Source of the DNA: Euglena gracilis
Taxonomy: Eukaryota; Euglenida; Euglenophyceae; Euglenales
Reading direction: 5' to 3'
Length of the DNA stretch: 64,000 bases
Assembly: GCA_039621445.1 (NCBI GenBank)
Contig: CP154956.1
Coordinates: 31,965,437-32,029,436, forward strand
Shown here: positions 19,801 through 29,855 of the stretch, piece after piece
Layout: every line of letters begins with the position of its first letter
How positions within the stretch are numbered: the stretch's first letter is position 1
The notes under the pieces: generated by a model
What the model saw: the letters and a program-made list of their open reading frames with translations, nothing else
Database searches by the model: none
What the model was told of the DNA's origin: nothing
Translations under genes and position numbers: made by a program

Positions 19801-20752
19801 GAAAACGGGGAGAGTGAAATTGAATTTTTTTGTGGGGGGCTAAAATTCTGTGTTTCTTTTTTTTGAAACGGGTCCTGTTGCTTTTTTTTTTGAAATTCGG
19901 TGTTACGAGTCTGAACTCTCCCCCAGCCATAATATCGGGCACCTTGGGGGACTCTGAAAAATCAGGTCTTCGGGGGAAGCCCCCCACACCTTTCCTCCGA
20001 CAAGGATGGGGAACGGGTCTTTGAACACAAAATCTGAAAAACGATTCTAAATGAAACAAACTCTGGGCACTCCACCCCAAGGCCTAAGTCCCACGCTACC
20101 CCCTTGGTGAAAATCCTTTTTGGCAGCTTTGATTGTGTGAAACTTCATTTGGCGACTTTTTTTAAAAAAAAGTCAGGGACTTTGGCCAACAGTGCCTCAG
20201 AAAATGACTTGTGTGGGGAAAAGAAAAAGAGAAATCTAGGCATTCCTTTCCAATTCGGGACAGAAAAGGTAAGGAAAAGACAAACGGTGAGCAAAAGTGA
20301 AAAGGTGAGAGGGTAAGCGGTTATATGGAATAGTGTACAATGGGTGTGCGCGTTCGTGTGCGTGTGCGTGTGCAGTTGTGTGTTTTGTGTGTATGCACAC
20401 TCACAAAAACTGAAAACTATTTCCTGAGCCCTTAGATGGGTGGCCACAGGGGTGTTTATTCCTTGCCTGGGTCTAGCCCCACCCTTGGAACCCATCTTTG
20501 CGCGCTTTCCCGAAAAACTTTTTGGTTCGAGTGGTCCATCAGAGGTCTCCCCCCGACCCTTTGGCAAAAACCCACATAAAACCTACCACAGGACTGCTGG
20601 GCTGCCACACTCGAAAACCACAATAAAACTGGAATGAAAAATCCTAAAAAACTGTGCCGATTCTCCAACGTATGTCCCTGTCCGGGGGTAAGTTTCTCTC
20701 TGGAAAAACTGTCCCGTGACAAAAAGGACCGACAGGACACAGAAACAGATTT
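19800..20752. other. insert sequence, no supported gene
   Basis: Foreign to the DIRS frame. It contains a short GT/CG array near 20.34-20.40 kb and small frames (20104-20316 plus, 20456-20740 minus) without recognisable domains. Confidence 0.4.
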
Positions 20753-21109
20753 TTGACTCGAAACTCAAAGTGGGTAATTAACAAGATTCAGTCCCTGAAT
20801 GTTGAGAGCGAGGCTCTGACGAAACAGCTGAAAGAGGTGACAGATTCATTTGGAAAGGCAGAAGTGGAAATCGGAAGGTTGACCGAGCAAATAAAAACGT
20901 TGGAACTGCAAATCGCTGAAAAGTTGCAGCCCATTGAACTGAAATTACCAAGTCCAGGAAATGTTGTGGCTGTGAACCTGACTTCTGGACATGTCACAAA
21001 TTTGCAGCCGTCATCAGTGTCTTCTGAGAAATCTTCCTCGGATTTTGCCGCACAGCCAAGAAAATTCAGACAGACAAAAAAATTCTGGAGGCCTGCCAAA
21101 AACAGTTGA
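20753..21109 (+). CDS. coiled-coil ORF, 118 aa
   Basis: Residues 10-65 have a heptad-like pattern of Leu/Ile/Val with Lys/Glu (IQSLNVESEALTKQLKEV, then IGRLTEQIKTLELQIAEKL), typical of a coiled coil. The C-terminal part is Ser/Lys-rich. It lies in the insert within element B on the opposite strand to B. It may be a Gag-type protein of another retroelement or a captured host exon; no family was recognised. Confidence 0.45.
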   Translation: MTRNSKWVINKIQSLNVESEALTKQLKEVTDSFGKAEVEIGRLTEQIKTLELQIAEKLQPIELKLPSPGNVVAVNLTSGHVTNLQPSSVSSEKSSSDFAAQPRKFRQTKKFWRPAKNS

Positions 21110-21629
21110 AATGACTTTCAATTTTTGAGACCAAGTTGGTTTCAAGATTGGTGGGGTTGGGACTGGCATTTAAATACATGGAACAGCTGGGGGTGGTTTC
21201 CACCATATCAGTGGTGGTGGTGATTTTCTTTCAGCACAGGTCTGACCGCTGACTGGCACAGCATAGCACTTTACAATGATCAGTATGTTTTTGTGGTTTG
21301 TTTGTGGCTTTGTGATTGTTGTTTCGTACTTCCTTCGTGTGATCTTGTCGGAGGCAGATGCGTAATCAGCCAGAAGTTTAAACTTGGATTTTCAGTTCAC
21401 GGAGTTTGGCTTATGGAAAAATTGCCAAGTCAAACATTTTTGAAGCTGGTTTCTGGGGTGCATGTTTTTTTCACAGTTGCTTTTCACTTAAATGGAGACG
21501 CCCAGCCACGATGCTTGGGATTTTTCTACTAGTGTTCAGGCAGCCAGATCAATGATTTTCAGTTACAGAGTTTTCAGTTTTCGGTTGTCCCAAATGTCTT
21601 TTGGGGGTGGGGCACGGCATTGACATGTG

Positions 21630-22022
21630 TCAGCATCCCAGACGGGGACCAATCAGACATCTCAGGTTGGATTTTTGTTTGTGTTTTTGCTCCTGTCCCT
21701 CTGAGTGGCTGGGCTCACGTGACAAACCCTGCCAATTTTTTTCAATGTGTTCAAGTCTGCATTCCAAATATCCCAGATTGAAACGAAGTGACCCTTCAGG
21801 AGAATCCACAACATCAGTCCACAGAGCATGAAACTGCAAAAACAATTCCTCCAAAGCATCCACAACTTTTTGTTGTAAGTCATCAAAATTGCTGATTGCA
21901 ACCCTGCTCTCAAGCTTTTGGCGAACAATTTTCAAGTCACAAACCTCAAAATCTGATTTGTCAGCAACCGAATCCAAAAATTCTTCACTGACAGAGTCAG
22001 TGAAGCAACCTCTGCGTACCAT
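21630..22022 (-). CDS. unknown acidic/amphipathic ORF, about 130 aa
   Basis: ATG at 22022 opens MVRRGCFTDSVSEEFLDSV, then a region rich in Asp/Leu (FDDLQQKVVDALEELFLQF, LRFNLGYLECRLEHIEKNW) and a basic tail to a stop at 21630. The same frame continues upstream into the duplicated 22.03-22.28 kb block, so a 217-codon fusion is open. Composition is protein-like and unlike the surrounding repeats. It could be the Gag helical domain of another element or a captured gene. No family recognised. Confidence 0.45.
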   Translation of the reverse strand: MVRRGCFTDSVSEEFLDSVADKSDFEVCDLKIVRQKLESRVAISNFDDLQQKVVDALEELFLQFHALWTDVVDSPEGSLRFNLGYLECRLEHIEKNWQGLSREPSHSEGQEQKHKQKSNLRCLIGPRLGC

Positions 22023-22029
22023 GTTTGGG

Positions 22030-22530
22030 GTCCGGGACCCTGCTCGCCGGGGGGGCTGCCGCTTTCGCTGAGGCCGCAACTTCCCTTTTCCCGCCCCTGG
22101 TGGGCTCAGGCCAGGGCCTTTGTGAAAGTGGGCCCCGTTTTCCAGTAAATCAACAGACTGTGAAGGGGGTGAGGTGTGCCCCCCCGACCCAGGGTCTCCA
22201 GTTGCCCCGCGTAGGATGTTTTTTTCTTTCCATTGTTGGTTTTTCCCCATTTTCCAAGTTTGAAGCTGAATCCACAAAGACAAACCAACCCACCTACTTA
22301 GGTGAGCAAATCAGCAGTACCAGACAAACCTGGCTTGGAGGGTTGGGAGTACCTTTGAGTTTGGGGACCTGCTGCTTGTGGGTGAGGAAAAACAACGTTG
22401 GAAAGCAATGCCTTGGTTTCTTTGGATAATTGAATTGTCTCTTTTGATTCTTCAATTCTCAATTGACTTTTCTACTTCTGTGATTCTCAAATCGAATTCT
22501 CAAATTATTCCTGGAATTTGCTGGGGTTCA
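22030..22530 (-). repeat. 0.5-kb duplicated block, copy 2
   Basis: Second copy of 19130-19640. The junction at about 22025 is exactly where the 21.63-kb ORF meets the repeat. Confidence 0.88.
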
Positions 22531-22534
22531 AGGG

Positions 22535-22870
22535 GGCTGTGGACTCAAAACACCCCATTTCGCAGGAAATCAAGTCCCAATTAAGGGAAATAAAAATTTT
22601 ACTGGACACCTGTTGGGCAGATCTTTCCCCCCAAAATGCAATCAGGGAGTTACACTCAGACAGCAGCACCCATGCCTGGGGGGGGGTGCTGGACATCCAC
22701 ACAGGAGAAATTGCACAGGAATTTTGGAGAAAGACTCCATTTTAATCATAAATGTAAAGGAGCTCAGTGCAGCAATCAGCACTGTGAAAAGTTTGAGCAA
22801 ACTTGGGGAAACAGTTTCTTTGTCTGTAGGCAAACAGGCATTTTTCTATTACCTGACAAAGGGGGGGGGG
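22535..22870 (+). pseudogene. element B RNase H N-terminal part, inverted
   Basis: The plus strand reads ELHSDSSTHAWGGVLDIHTG and then, after a frame change, VKELSAAISTVKSLSKLGET and QAFFYYLTK. These match A2 FSDSSTWQWGG, LQAAVETVKALAK and VAVSYLTK in order. Its strand is opposite to the RT (23.1-23.7 kb) and the RNase H tail (19.0 kb), so it was inverted after insertion. Confidence 0.75.
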
Positions 22871-22990
22871 GCAGAAAAGAGCTGCCGCTGGAGTCGGCAG
22901 CCGAAAATTTCCCAGAAAATTTCCCAAAAACCCCCGGTAGGAATAACCAAAGCAAGTCAACCGCCACGCGCGAGGAATTTGTCACCAAAA
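22860..22990. repeat. inverted repeat arm 2
   Basis: Reverse complement of 19.62-19.80 kb, ending in CCGCCACGCGCGAGGAATT. It borders the inverted RNase H block. Confidence 0.85.
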
Positions 22991-23089
22991 AAAATTGCCA
23001 GGGTGTCCGTAAAAGCCCTTAAAAAGGGCAGGGCCATTAGGTTGCATCTTATTTGACCCAAAATGGCAGCTAATTGCCTTTTTGAAATA

Positions 23090-23700
23090 TAATCTTTTTT
23101 CATAATTTTTCCCAGCTCCTTTTTGATGGTTTTGACTTTCTGTGGGGGGCAGCTGTATCCTTCCTTCCAGGAAGTTTAGTTGAAAACCCAGAAAGGGGTA
23201 CCACTTGGGTGGGCTGGAGGGTGGACTTTTTCACATTTATTTTGAACCCTGAATTCAGAAAAACTTTGACGAATGTGTTCAGGTGATTTTGCAAAATGTT
23301 TTGTGTGTGGGCCACCAGTAAAATGTCGTCCAGGTAAATAAACACCTAGATGCCCCTTTTCTGCGCAGCATTTCAAAAGTTTTCATCACTGACATGAAAA
23401 TATGGGTCATTATATTTATCCCAAAGCAGCCTGTTTGAAATTCCCAGGTATACCCCCCTACCTGATGCCTTATAAATTGCCTTAGGCCTGGACTTACTGG
23501 AATATGAAAAAAGGCATCCTCTAGGTCTATTTTGGCTGCCCAGTGGCCTTTTTCCATAACTGTAAAAATGTGTTGGATATGATCCAGCTTGAAAGGTTTT
23601 ACTTGAAACTGCTGATTTATTTTTATGCAGTCGCTGATCATTCTCCATTTGGTTGTTCCCCCTTCCGGTTTTGAAATTAAAAACCATGGGATCAAATGCT
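23090..23700 (-). pseudogene. element B reverse transcriptase, frame-broken
   Basis: In transcription order: MIPWFLISKPEGG, ISDCIKINQQF, AAKIDLEDAFFHIPV, EFQTGCFGI and, in another frame, FIYLDDILLVAH followed by GFKINVKKSTLQPTQVV. These are the RT finger and palm motifs including the YLDD catalytic box (parallel to YLDDILLLA of A1). Two frame changes and a stop interrupt the domain. Confidence 0.8.
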
Positions 23701-23911
23701 AGGTTTCTGAATACCACACTCGTTTCACTGACCTATTTTTTTTCGTAATCCAGCATTTTTTCTGCCTGGTTCAGGTCCAGGTTGGCTCTGGGTTTTTTTT
23801 GGGTGGGTGGACAATTTTGGGGGACTTGCCCAGGGGGGTTGAATTCCATTTTTTATCAATTTTCAATTTTTTTAATTGGCATGTTGCTGGGGGGGGGGGC
23901 ATTTTTGTCAA

Positions 23912-24442
23912 CTATTTTAGACTTTCCTGAAATCTGGTACAGGGGGGTGTCTCCCCATTTTTCCTCCATGGAATGTATTTTCCCAACCAGATGGGTTTGG
24001 AAACAAACAACAAGATCCTCCAGAGAGAGTGCGAGCAGAGAGGGGGAGACTCCATGCGGAGGGGTGTTGTGATTGAGAAATGGTGGGGACGTTGTGTTTG
24101 ACCTTGTCTGCCCCTGCCATGTCCTGTGGGGCCTTGGTGCTGGTGGCCACCTTGGCCTTTGTTCCAGCGACTTTTGTAAATGCAGATGCCTTCGTGGCCT
24201 TTGATGCCTTCATGGCCTGTGCGGTTTTGGCTGCCATAGCCACGCTTTGATGTACATTGTGTTGTGGAATGTTGGCCCCCATGGCCCTGGTTCCAGTGGC
24301 CGTACTGGCCTGCTGGCTGTTGCTTCTGCCCCTTGCGGGGTCTTCTGACCACGGTCTGCCAGGGTCCGTGGCCATCGCTTTTGGGGGTTTGGGGGGTGGA
24401 AGTTTCTTTTATGGAAATTTCATTTGGGGAAGGGGAAGCCAA
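23912..24442 (-). CDS. element B Gag-like fragment
   Basis: Contains DGHGPWQTVVRRPRKGQKQQ, the HGPW...VR-basic motif shared with A1 and A2, followed by Gly/His-rich repeats (GHWNQGHGGQH, GYGSQNRTGHEG). The low-complexity basic composition suits nucleic-acid binding; function is inferred from the A1 comparison. Two frames (176 and 152 codons) are open over the same stretch. Confidence 0.55.
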   Translation of the reverse strand: MASPSPNEISIKETSTPQTPKSDGHGPWQTVVRRPRKGQKQQPAGQYGHWNQGHGGQHSTTQCTSKRGYGSQNRTGHEGIKGHEGICIYKSRWNKGQGGHQHQGPTGHGRGRQGQTQRPHHFSITTPLRMESPPLCSHSLWRILLFVSKPIWLGKYIPWRKNGETPPCTRFQESLK

Positions 24443-24699
24443 GGTTCGCCACAGTCGACCCGCGCCGTCAGGTTGTCAAGCTGCTGCTGCTTCTGCCGCT
24501 CCCTCTGGAAGTTCTCCAGCGCTGTTCGTCTTGGAAATTGCATTCATTGAAATCTTTCAGATACTTCAACAATTTCTGCTTTGAGGTTCTGAACTAGCAT
24601 CTTTTTCCGGATAATTTGAAATTTATGATTGGCTTCTTCTTCTTCCAATTGATAAGGTATTTGGGCTCCTGCCTTCTGGGTGTCGAAGGAAAAATTAAG

Positions 24700-24815
24700 A
24701 GTCAGCCAACTCCGGCGAAAAAGGTACTAAGCGGGACCTCCTAACCAAGCGTACCGAGCACATCCAAACAGCACCGCCTGCGAGCAAGTCACGGCAAAGT
24801 GCGGAGCCCGAGGCG
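24700..24815 (-). repeat. element B inverted terminal repeat (5' end)
   Basis: The reverse complement aligns with 17.48-17.59 kb. The outer end GGCAAAGTGCGGAGCCCGAG matches the complement of the internal region at 17.77 kb. Confidence 0.75.
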
Positions 24816-25169
24816 TCGTATTTGTGCTTCGCCCTCGGTGTCCATTCCCGATGGTGCGGCAAAAAGCGCTTGTGGGCCCGGCTTCCTCCCGCTCATTAAA
24901 AAAAAACCCGTCTTAAAAGGGCCGCGGTTGGAGGAAATCGGGGGCCAGGAGGGGGGGCGTTTGGCCCCTGTGGGCAAGGTTTTGCGCCGCCACGCCGTCC
25001 GAAATTTTTACCTGGAGGATCTCAGTGGGCAGGGCGACATGAAAAGTGACCGAAGGATACACCGTGACCAGGGACGGAAGGGCCACGCACACTCAAGATG
25101 GGCCAAAAATCCCACCGAGCCAAAAGTGTGGAGCAAGTTCTGCAAGCTCGGTACTTCCGAAAGCTCAGT
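24816..25169. other. gap between elements B and A2, no supported gene
   Basis: Includes GTGCTTCGCCCTCGGTG, another DIRS-B-end-like fragment, and GC-rich sequence open on the plus strand. Nothing beyond repeat fragments can be supported. Confidence 0.4.
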
Positions 25170-25295
25170 GACCATTCGGGCTCCGCACTGCGAGATGGTG
25201 AGGTCCTGCTTTCCCTGCCGGCTGTTCTGTTCTGTGTTTGTGCGTGCGCGGGGGGTGCTTCTTACTGCTTTTTGTTGCCGGAGTTGGATGATTCC
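25170..25295 (+). repeat. A2 inverted terminal repeat (5' end)
   Basis: The outer 27 bases are specific to this end. The rest pairs with 29694-29792 as an inverted repeat. Confidence 0.9.
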
Positions 25296-25299
25296 TATT

Positions 25300-28200
25300 T
25301 CTGCCCTTCGACCTCAAGGAGAAAGAATTTCAACACTACGAGTGCGGTCAATACTGAAGACAAAGACATTCAAAAATCAAACACGTGTTCAACGAAATTC
25401 AATGAAAGATGTGTTGGAAAAAATTTCAAGCTGTCAAGAGGAAGTGGGAGCACAAGGACGTTCAAGACAGACAGCCGAAGCTGGAAAACACCGAGGAACT
25501 GCAGGCGCTGGAGTACCTGATGGAGCAGGGCCAACACGTCCGTCCGTGGCCGTCGCAACCCTTCCGCCCCCCAGTTCGTCAGAAATTTCCTGTTTTCAAC
25601 AAAGCTTTTGTGACGGTCATGGACCCTGGGCACTCGTGGTCAGAGCAAAGCGTCAGAGGAGCCATCCAGGGCAAGGCCCATTGGGTCATGGGGACCCATC
25701 ACAGTCATCAATCAAGGAAACATTGTCAGGAGCGGGAAAAACAGGTCTGGCAGACTACCCATCCCCCTTCTCATCCCCACCCCTATGGCAGGGGAAATAT
25801 GACAAGTTCAAAGGGTTCAAGTCAGGAAGGTGGGAACCCTCCTCAAAATGGCCATGGCGGCCATCTATCAACAGGGCCTGGGGCCCAAGGCTATGGCAGC
25901 CATCATTCAAAAGGGCATGGTGCCCATTCTCAAGGACACAGAACCCAGAATCCCAGCAGGGGACCCCAGTGTGGAGAGGTATGTCCAGCTATCCCCCCAG
26001 AACCCTCAAAATCATTCCCCCCAGGGGAAGCAAGCCACAGCCAAGACAGGTGGCATCAAACCCCTCAGAAAAATTCATCCATGGTGGCTCATCTGGGGAA
26101 CCAAGAGGGAAAAAGAAGACACAAGAAAAGTGCTGGAGAGAAGGTCAATGGAGACCAAGAAGGCCAGATGGCCCTGAAGGCCAATGGAGGCCATTACAAT
26201 CAAGATATCAAGGCCAATGGAGGCCATTTCAAGCAAATTCAGGTGGCCACTGGAGGCCAGTACATTCAAGATATCAGCCCTTGGGGGGGAGGCCCAAGAT
26301 TGGCTACACCAGGGCCCCCCCAGAAGGTAATCAGCCCTCACCCCCCAGCATTATATGTACCTCCCCACCACAGACCTTCCCCCATCTTTCAAAAACAGGG
26401 GGAAATCCTGTCTTTGAGCAGCCCTATGGCAGGGCCAGAGGCAACCCCAGTAATGGGGCAGCCAGGGGAATGGACCCCAGTGATGGGGCAGCCAGGGGAA
26501 AGGACCCCAGTGATGGGGCAGCCAGGGGAAAGGACCCCAGTGATGGAGCCTGTGGAATCCCCAGACACATTATACCCAGGGGTGCCCCCCTACAGGGACC
26601 TGCAGGCCAGCATCCCCCATTGGGTCGAGGCAGGAGCCAGCACAGAGGTATTAAACCTGATAAGGGAAGGGGTCAGGGCAGATCTACCCCTCCACCCTCA
26701 GATGTCCTTAAAAGTTCCCTTCAAAACTCCCCAAGAAATAAGGACTGCCCAGAAAATTCTGAGAGAACACGAATGTGAAGGGGCAACCAGGCAAATCACC
26801 CCACAGGAGGCAAAACATTTTGTCCCTTATTTTATCATTTCCAAAAAGGAAGGGGAAAAGACCAAGGAAAGACTGATTTCAGATTGTCGACAGTTAAATC
26901 TCCATTTCACCCCCCAGAAATTCAGATTGGAACACATGGGAAACATCTTCCCATATCTAAGAAAAGGTTGGTTCTGTGGAAAAATAGACCTGAAAGATGC
27001 ATATTTCCACTTAAAACTGCACAGCAGTCTGAAAAAACATGTGTGCATGCAGGTGGGGGGGGAAACGTGGCAATTTCAAGCTGCATGCTTTGGTATAAGC
27101 AGCCTGCCACAAAAATTTATGACTCTTATGAGAGTTTGGGAAAGAAAATGGAGAAAGGAAGGCAAGGTAGTTTTCATCTACCTGGACGACATTTTGCTGT
27201 TAGCCCCCAGCAAAAAGACAGCAGCCCAACATTTGGCAGAAGTAAAAACAGACCTTTTACTGGCAGGTTTCAGATTAAACCTCCCCAAATCCTGTCTGGA
27301 ACCCACACAGGAAATAAAACATTTGGGCCAATGGATCAATTTGAAAAAAGGCCAATTGGAAATTCCTCAGGAAAAACTAAAATCCTTAAGAAAGGAGCTA
27401 GGCAAAGTGCTCACAGCACAGAAAATGAGCTGCAGAAAACTCAGTTCTATTGTGGGACAAGTCAGAAGCTATTTAGTTTCAATGCCATTTCTCAGAATTC
27501 TGACAGATCAACTTTGCAAAATGGTGGATTTGCACACAAAGTGGGGTTGGGACCACACCCTGACCATTCCCCAGTGGGTCAAAGATCAAATTGTGGAGTT
27601 AAAAGCCTTTTTACAGCCAGGTGTGGGCAGGGCATTTCAGTCCCAGGCCTCTCAGGAGCTCTTTTCAGACAGCAGCACCTGGCAGTGGGGGGGGGGCTGG
27701 ACAAAGCTTCAGGCCAAAAGGTGCAGGATTTTTGGAGGGACCTGCATGTCCTTCATATCAATCAAAAAGAGTTGCAGGCTGCAGTGGAAACAGTAAAGGC
27801 ACTAGCCAAACCAAAACAAACCATAATGCTCCACGTGGACAGCCAGGTGGCTGTAAGTTATTTAACAAAATGGGGAGGCAAAAAGCAATACCTAAATTCC
27901 ATCTTAAAACCCCTGCTGTATCATTGCCAAGAAAAGCAAATCAATTTGCAGGTGGTTTGGGTTCCCACAAAAGAGCAATTGGCAGACTCCCTGACCAGGG
28001 AGCAAAAGGACCCAGGGGATTATACCCTAAACCTACATATCTTTCACCAAATTCTTCAGTTTTTCAGAAAGGAAATCACCCCAGAGGTGGACATGTTTTG
28101 CACACCCAGCAACAAAAAATTCCCCAAGTTTGTTTGTCGATACCCCCACCAAGGGGCTTTGCTGGTGGATGCCTTGAAGGCAGATTTGAGGGGCCTCCCC

Positions 28201-29340
28201 CCAGTTTATGCAAACCCCCCCCTGGAGCATCATTCCCCAATGGGTTCAGAGATTAATGTTAAACCCAGACCTAATTTGTCTGTTGATCGTTCCCCACTGG
28301 GCTTCGACATCATGGTGGCGCCAATTAATGTTAATCAGGCAGCCAGGCAGCAAGGTTTTGCTAGTACCCCCGCAGTGGGGTCTGTTCACCAACTGCTGGG
28401 GGGAGGAGATGCCCCCCCCAAGGTGGAATTTGGCCTGCTTGGTTGTGTCAGGCAAATATTACAATCCCAGAAAGTTTCGATGTCCAGTGTCGATACTTAC
28501 GTAAAAAATCTGGGAAATGTCAAAAGATATGACTCAGCCTTCAGGACTTTGATGGTCCAATTGCTGCACAAAGGGGTGCCCCTGCAGGACTGCACAGTCC
28601 ACAGGATGGCTGAGGCCATCCTTGATCTGGCTGCCCACAGCCTCAACACTGCACGAAATGCATATGCAGCAGTTTTATTACTCCCAGGGTTTGGGTCATT
28701 GAGGTTTTCCCCTCTTTTGTCTCCATTGAAAAGGAAGTGGAATTCCAATGTCTGCAAGTATGCCCATTTCTGGGACCCCACTGATTTCTTAGAAAACATC
28801 ATCAGGAAATACAAACCCCTCTCAGACCTGTCTGTGAAAGAGCTCAGAAACAGACTCATCATCTGTTGGAGGCTGTTGGCCCTCCACAGGGGGGGTTGAT
28901 TTAGCCAGAACACAGCGGAAAATCAGTTTCGTGGGAGAAAAAATTTTCATTTTATTGCAAAGGAAAGGGTGGCAATTCCCAAGATGGGAGGAGATTTTGA
29001 ATTTGCCACACACCCCCCTCATCAGCCCCTGGCATTTATTGAAAGAATATGTGGAAAGGACAGCCCACAGGGTTGGAGACAAAAATAATTTGTTATGGTC
29101 TTTGGATGGTAAAAGACCTTTGACATCAGAAAGGGTGAATTCCCTTACCAGAGAAATTCTGCAAGAGGGGGGGGTGGACACCACCCATTGGAAACCCCAC
29201 AGCACCAGAGGGGCTGGGGTCTTATGGTGGAAAAATGCTGGTTTGCAAGTGGAAGAAGTCCAGCAGCTGGGTCAGTGGAAAAATTTTGGGGCCTTCCAAG
29301 CCCATTATTTGCGACTTGGGGTCGTATCAAAAATTCAAAA
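25300..29340 (+). pseudogene. A2 Gag region and pol (frame-broken)
   Basis: The Gag-type motif DGHGPWALVVRAKRQ lies near 25.62 kb and PSVERYVQLSPQ near 25.97 kb, but in different frames. Pol opens from 25409 to 27796: a GYGSHH/ANGGH-rich extension, three to four copies of MGQPGERTPV (26.44-26.54 kb), then RT with DCRQLN, KIDLKDAYFHLKL and YLDDILLLA. RNase H follows across a G-run shift at 27690 (HVDSQVAVSYL, VWVPTKEQLADSLTRE). The NPPW region spans 28.21-28.42 kb in a shifted frame. The recombinase (28.43-29.33 kb) has HSTRGAGVLWWKNAG, LGQWKNFGAFQAHYL and a second frame shift at 28894. The usual roles are cDNA synthesis and integration of the circular product. As sequenced, no full polyprotein is possible. 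Confidence 0.85.
26440..26545 (+). repeat. 33-bp in-frame repeat in A2 pol leader
   Basis: Tandem GATGGGGCAGCCAGGGGAA units encode MGQPGE(R/W)TPV. A1 has fewer units at 15.99-16.07 kb, so the copy number differs between the elements. Confidence 0.85.
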
Positions 29341-29368
29341 TATTATGGCCCAAAGGGGGGTGCACAGT

Positions 29369-29470
29369 ACCTCACCATCTCGCAGTGCGGAGCCCGTATG
29401 GTCTCGGACTCCCACGACAGAGGAAGGGGGAGGAAGGGACCAAGAGGGCGAAGCACAAGAAGATGGTGAG
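29369..29470 (+). other. A2 internal complementary region
   Basis: The left half (29369-29403) is the complement of the outer 5' end at 25170-25203. The right half (29404-29470) is the complement of the outer 3' end at 29786-29855. The halves share ATGGTC at the junction. Confidence 0.9.
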
Positions 29471-29693
29471 CCCAACCCTCCCACCCAAAAAATCAGCAGA
29501 AAAAGAAAAACATCCCAACCAGAAAGGGGACCCCCAACCAAGCAGCCCCAACCACCCACCCAGGAACACACCAGAACGAGACAACCATCCCCATCGAGGG
29601 GCGGGGGGGCCCACCAAGCGACCATGGGAGAGGGGGGGGGCGGGGCCACGACGGTTCAGCTTCGCTAAGGTGTCGGAGGAGGCCTCATCATCG

Positions 29694-29855
29694 CCAACTC
29701 CGGCAACAAAGGCGCAGTAAGAAGCACCCCCCGCGCACGCACAAACACACCAGAACAGAACAGCCGGCAAGGAAAGCAGGACCTCACCATCTTCTAGTGC
29801 TTCGCCCTCTTGGTCCCTTCCTCCCCCTTCCTCTGTCGTGGGAGTCCGAGACCAT
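29694..29855 (+). repeat. A2 inverted terminal repeat (3' end)
   Basis: Inverted copy of the 5' arm followed by the end-specific segment up to CCGAGACCAT. Confidence 0.9.

Larger units (their letters stand above)
17408..24815 (-). mobile_element. diverged, rearranged DIRS-like element B
   Basis: Both ends carry a related inverted repeat: 17495-17578 against the reverse complement of 24700-24790, sharing GGATGTGCTCGG and CGCCGGAGTTGGCTGA. An internal complementary region lies at 17693-17790. Minus-strand remnants in order are Gag-like (24.44-23.91 kb), RT (23.70-23.09 kb), RNase H C-terminus (19.13-18.98 kb) and recombinase (18.71-17.82 kb). The RNase H N-terminus (22.53-22.87 kb) is on the opposite strand. 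About 3.4 kb (19.1-22.5 kb) of duplicated and foreign sequence interrupts it. It is a different subfamily from A1/A2, judging by sequence, and is a decayed copy. Confidence 0.75.
25170..29855 (+). mobile_element. DIRS-like tyrosine-recombinase retrotransposon A2
   Basis: 4.69 kb from GACCATTCGGG at 25170 to CCGAGACCAT at 29855, with the same layout as A1 but on the plus strand. Terminal arms 25196-25295 and 29694-29792 are inverted copies of each other. The internal complementary region is 29369-29470. By eye it is close to A1 along its whole length, so both are relatively recent insertions of one family. It retains the RT and recombinase catalytic motifs but has frame changes at G/C runs near 27690, 28216, 28418 and 28894, and its Gag frame is broken. 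Confidence 0.9.

Noticed and set aside
22518-22745. Independent plus-strand RNase H gene
   Set aside because: It matches only the first part of the DIRS RNase H and is followed by a frame change and an inverted repeat; it is an inverted piece of element B.
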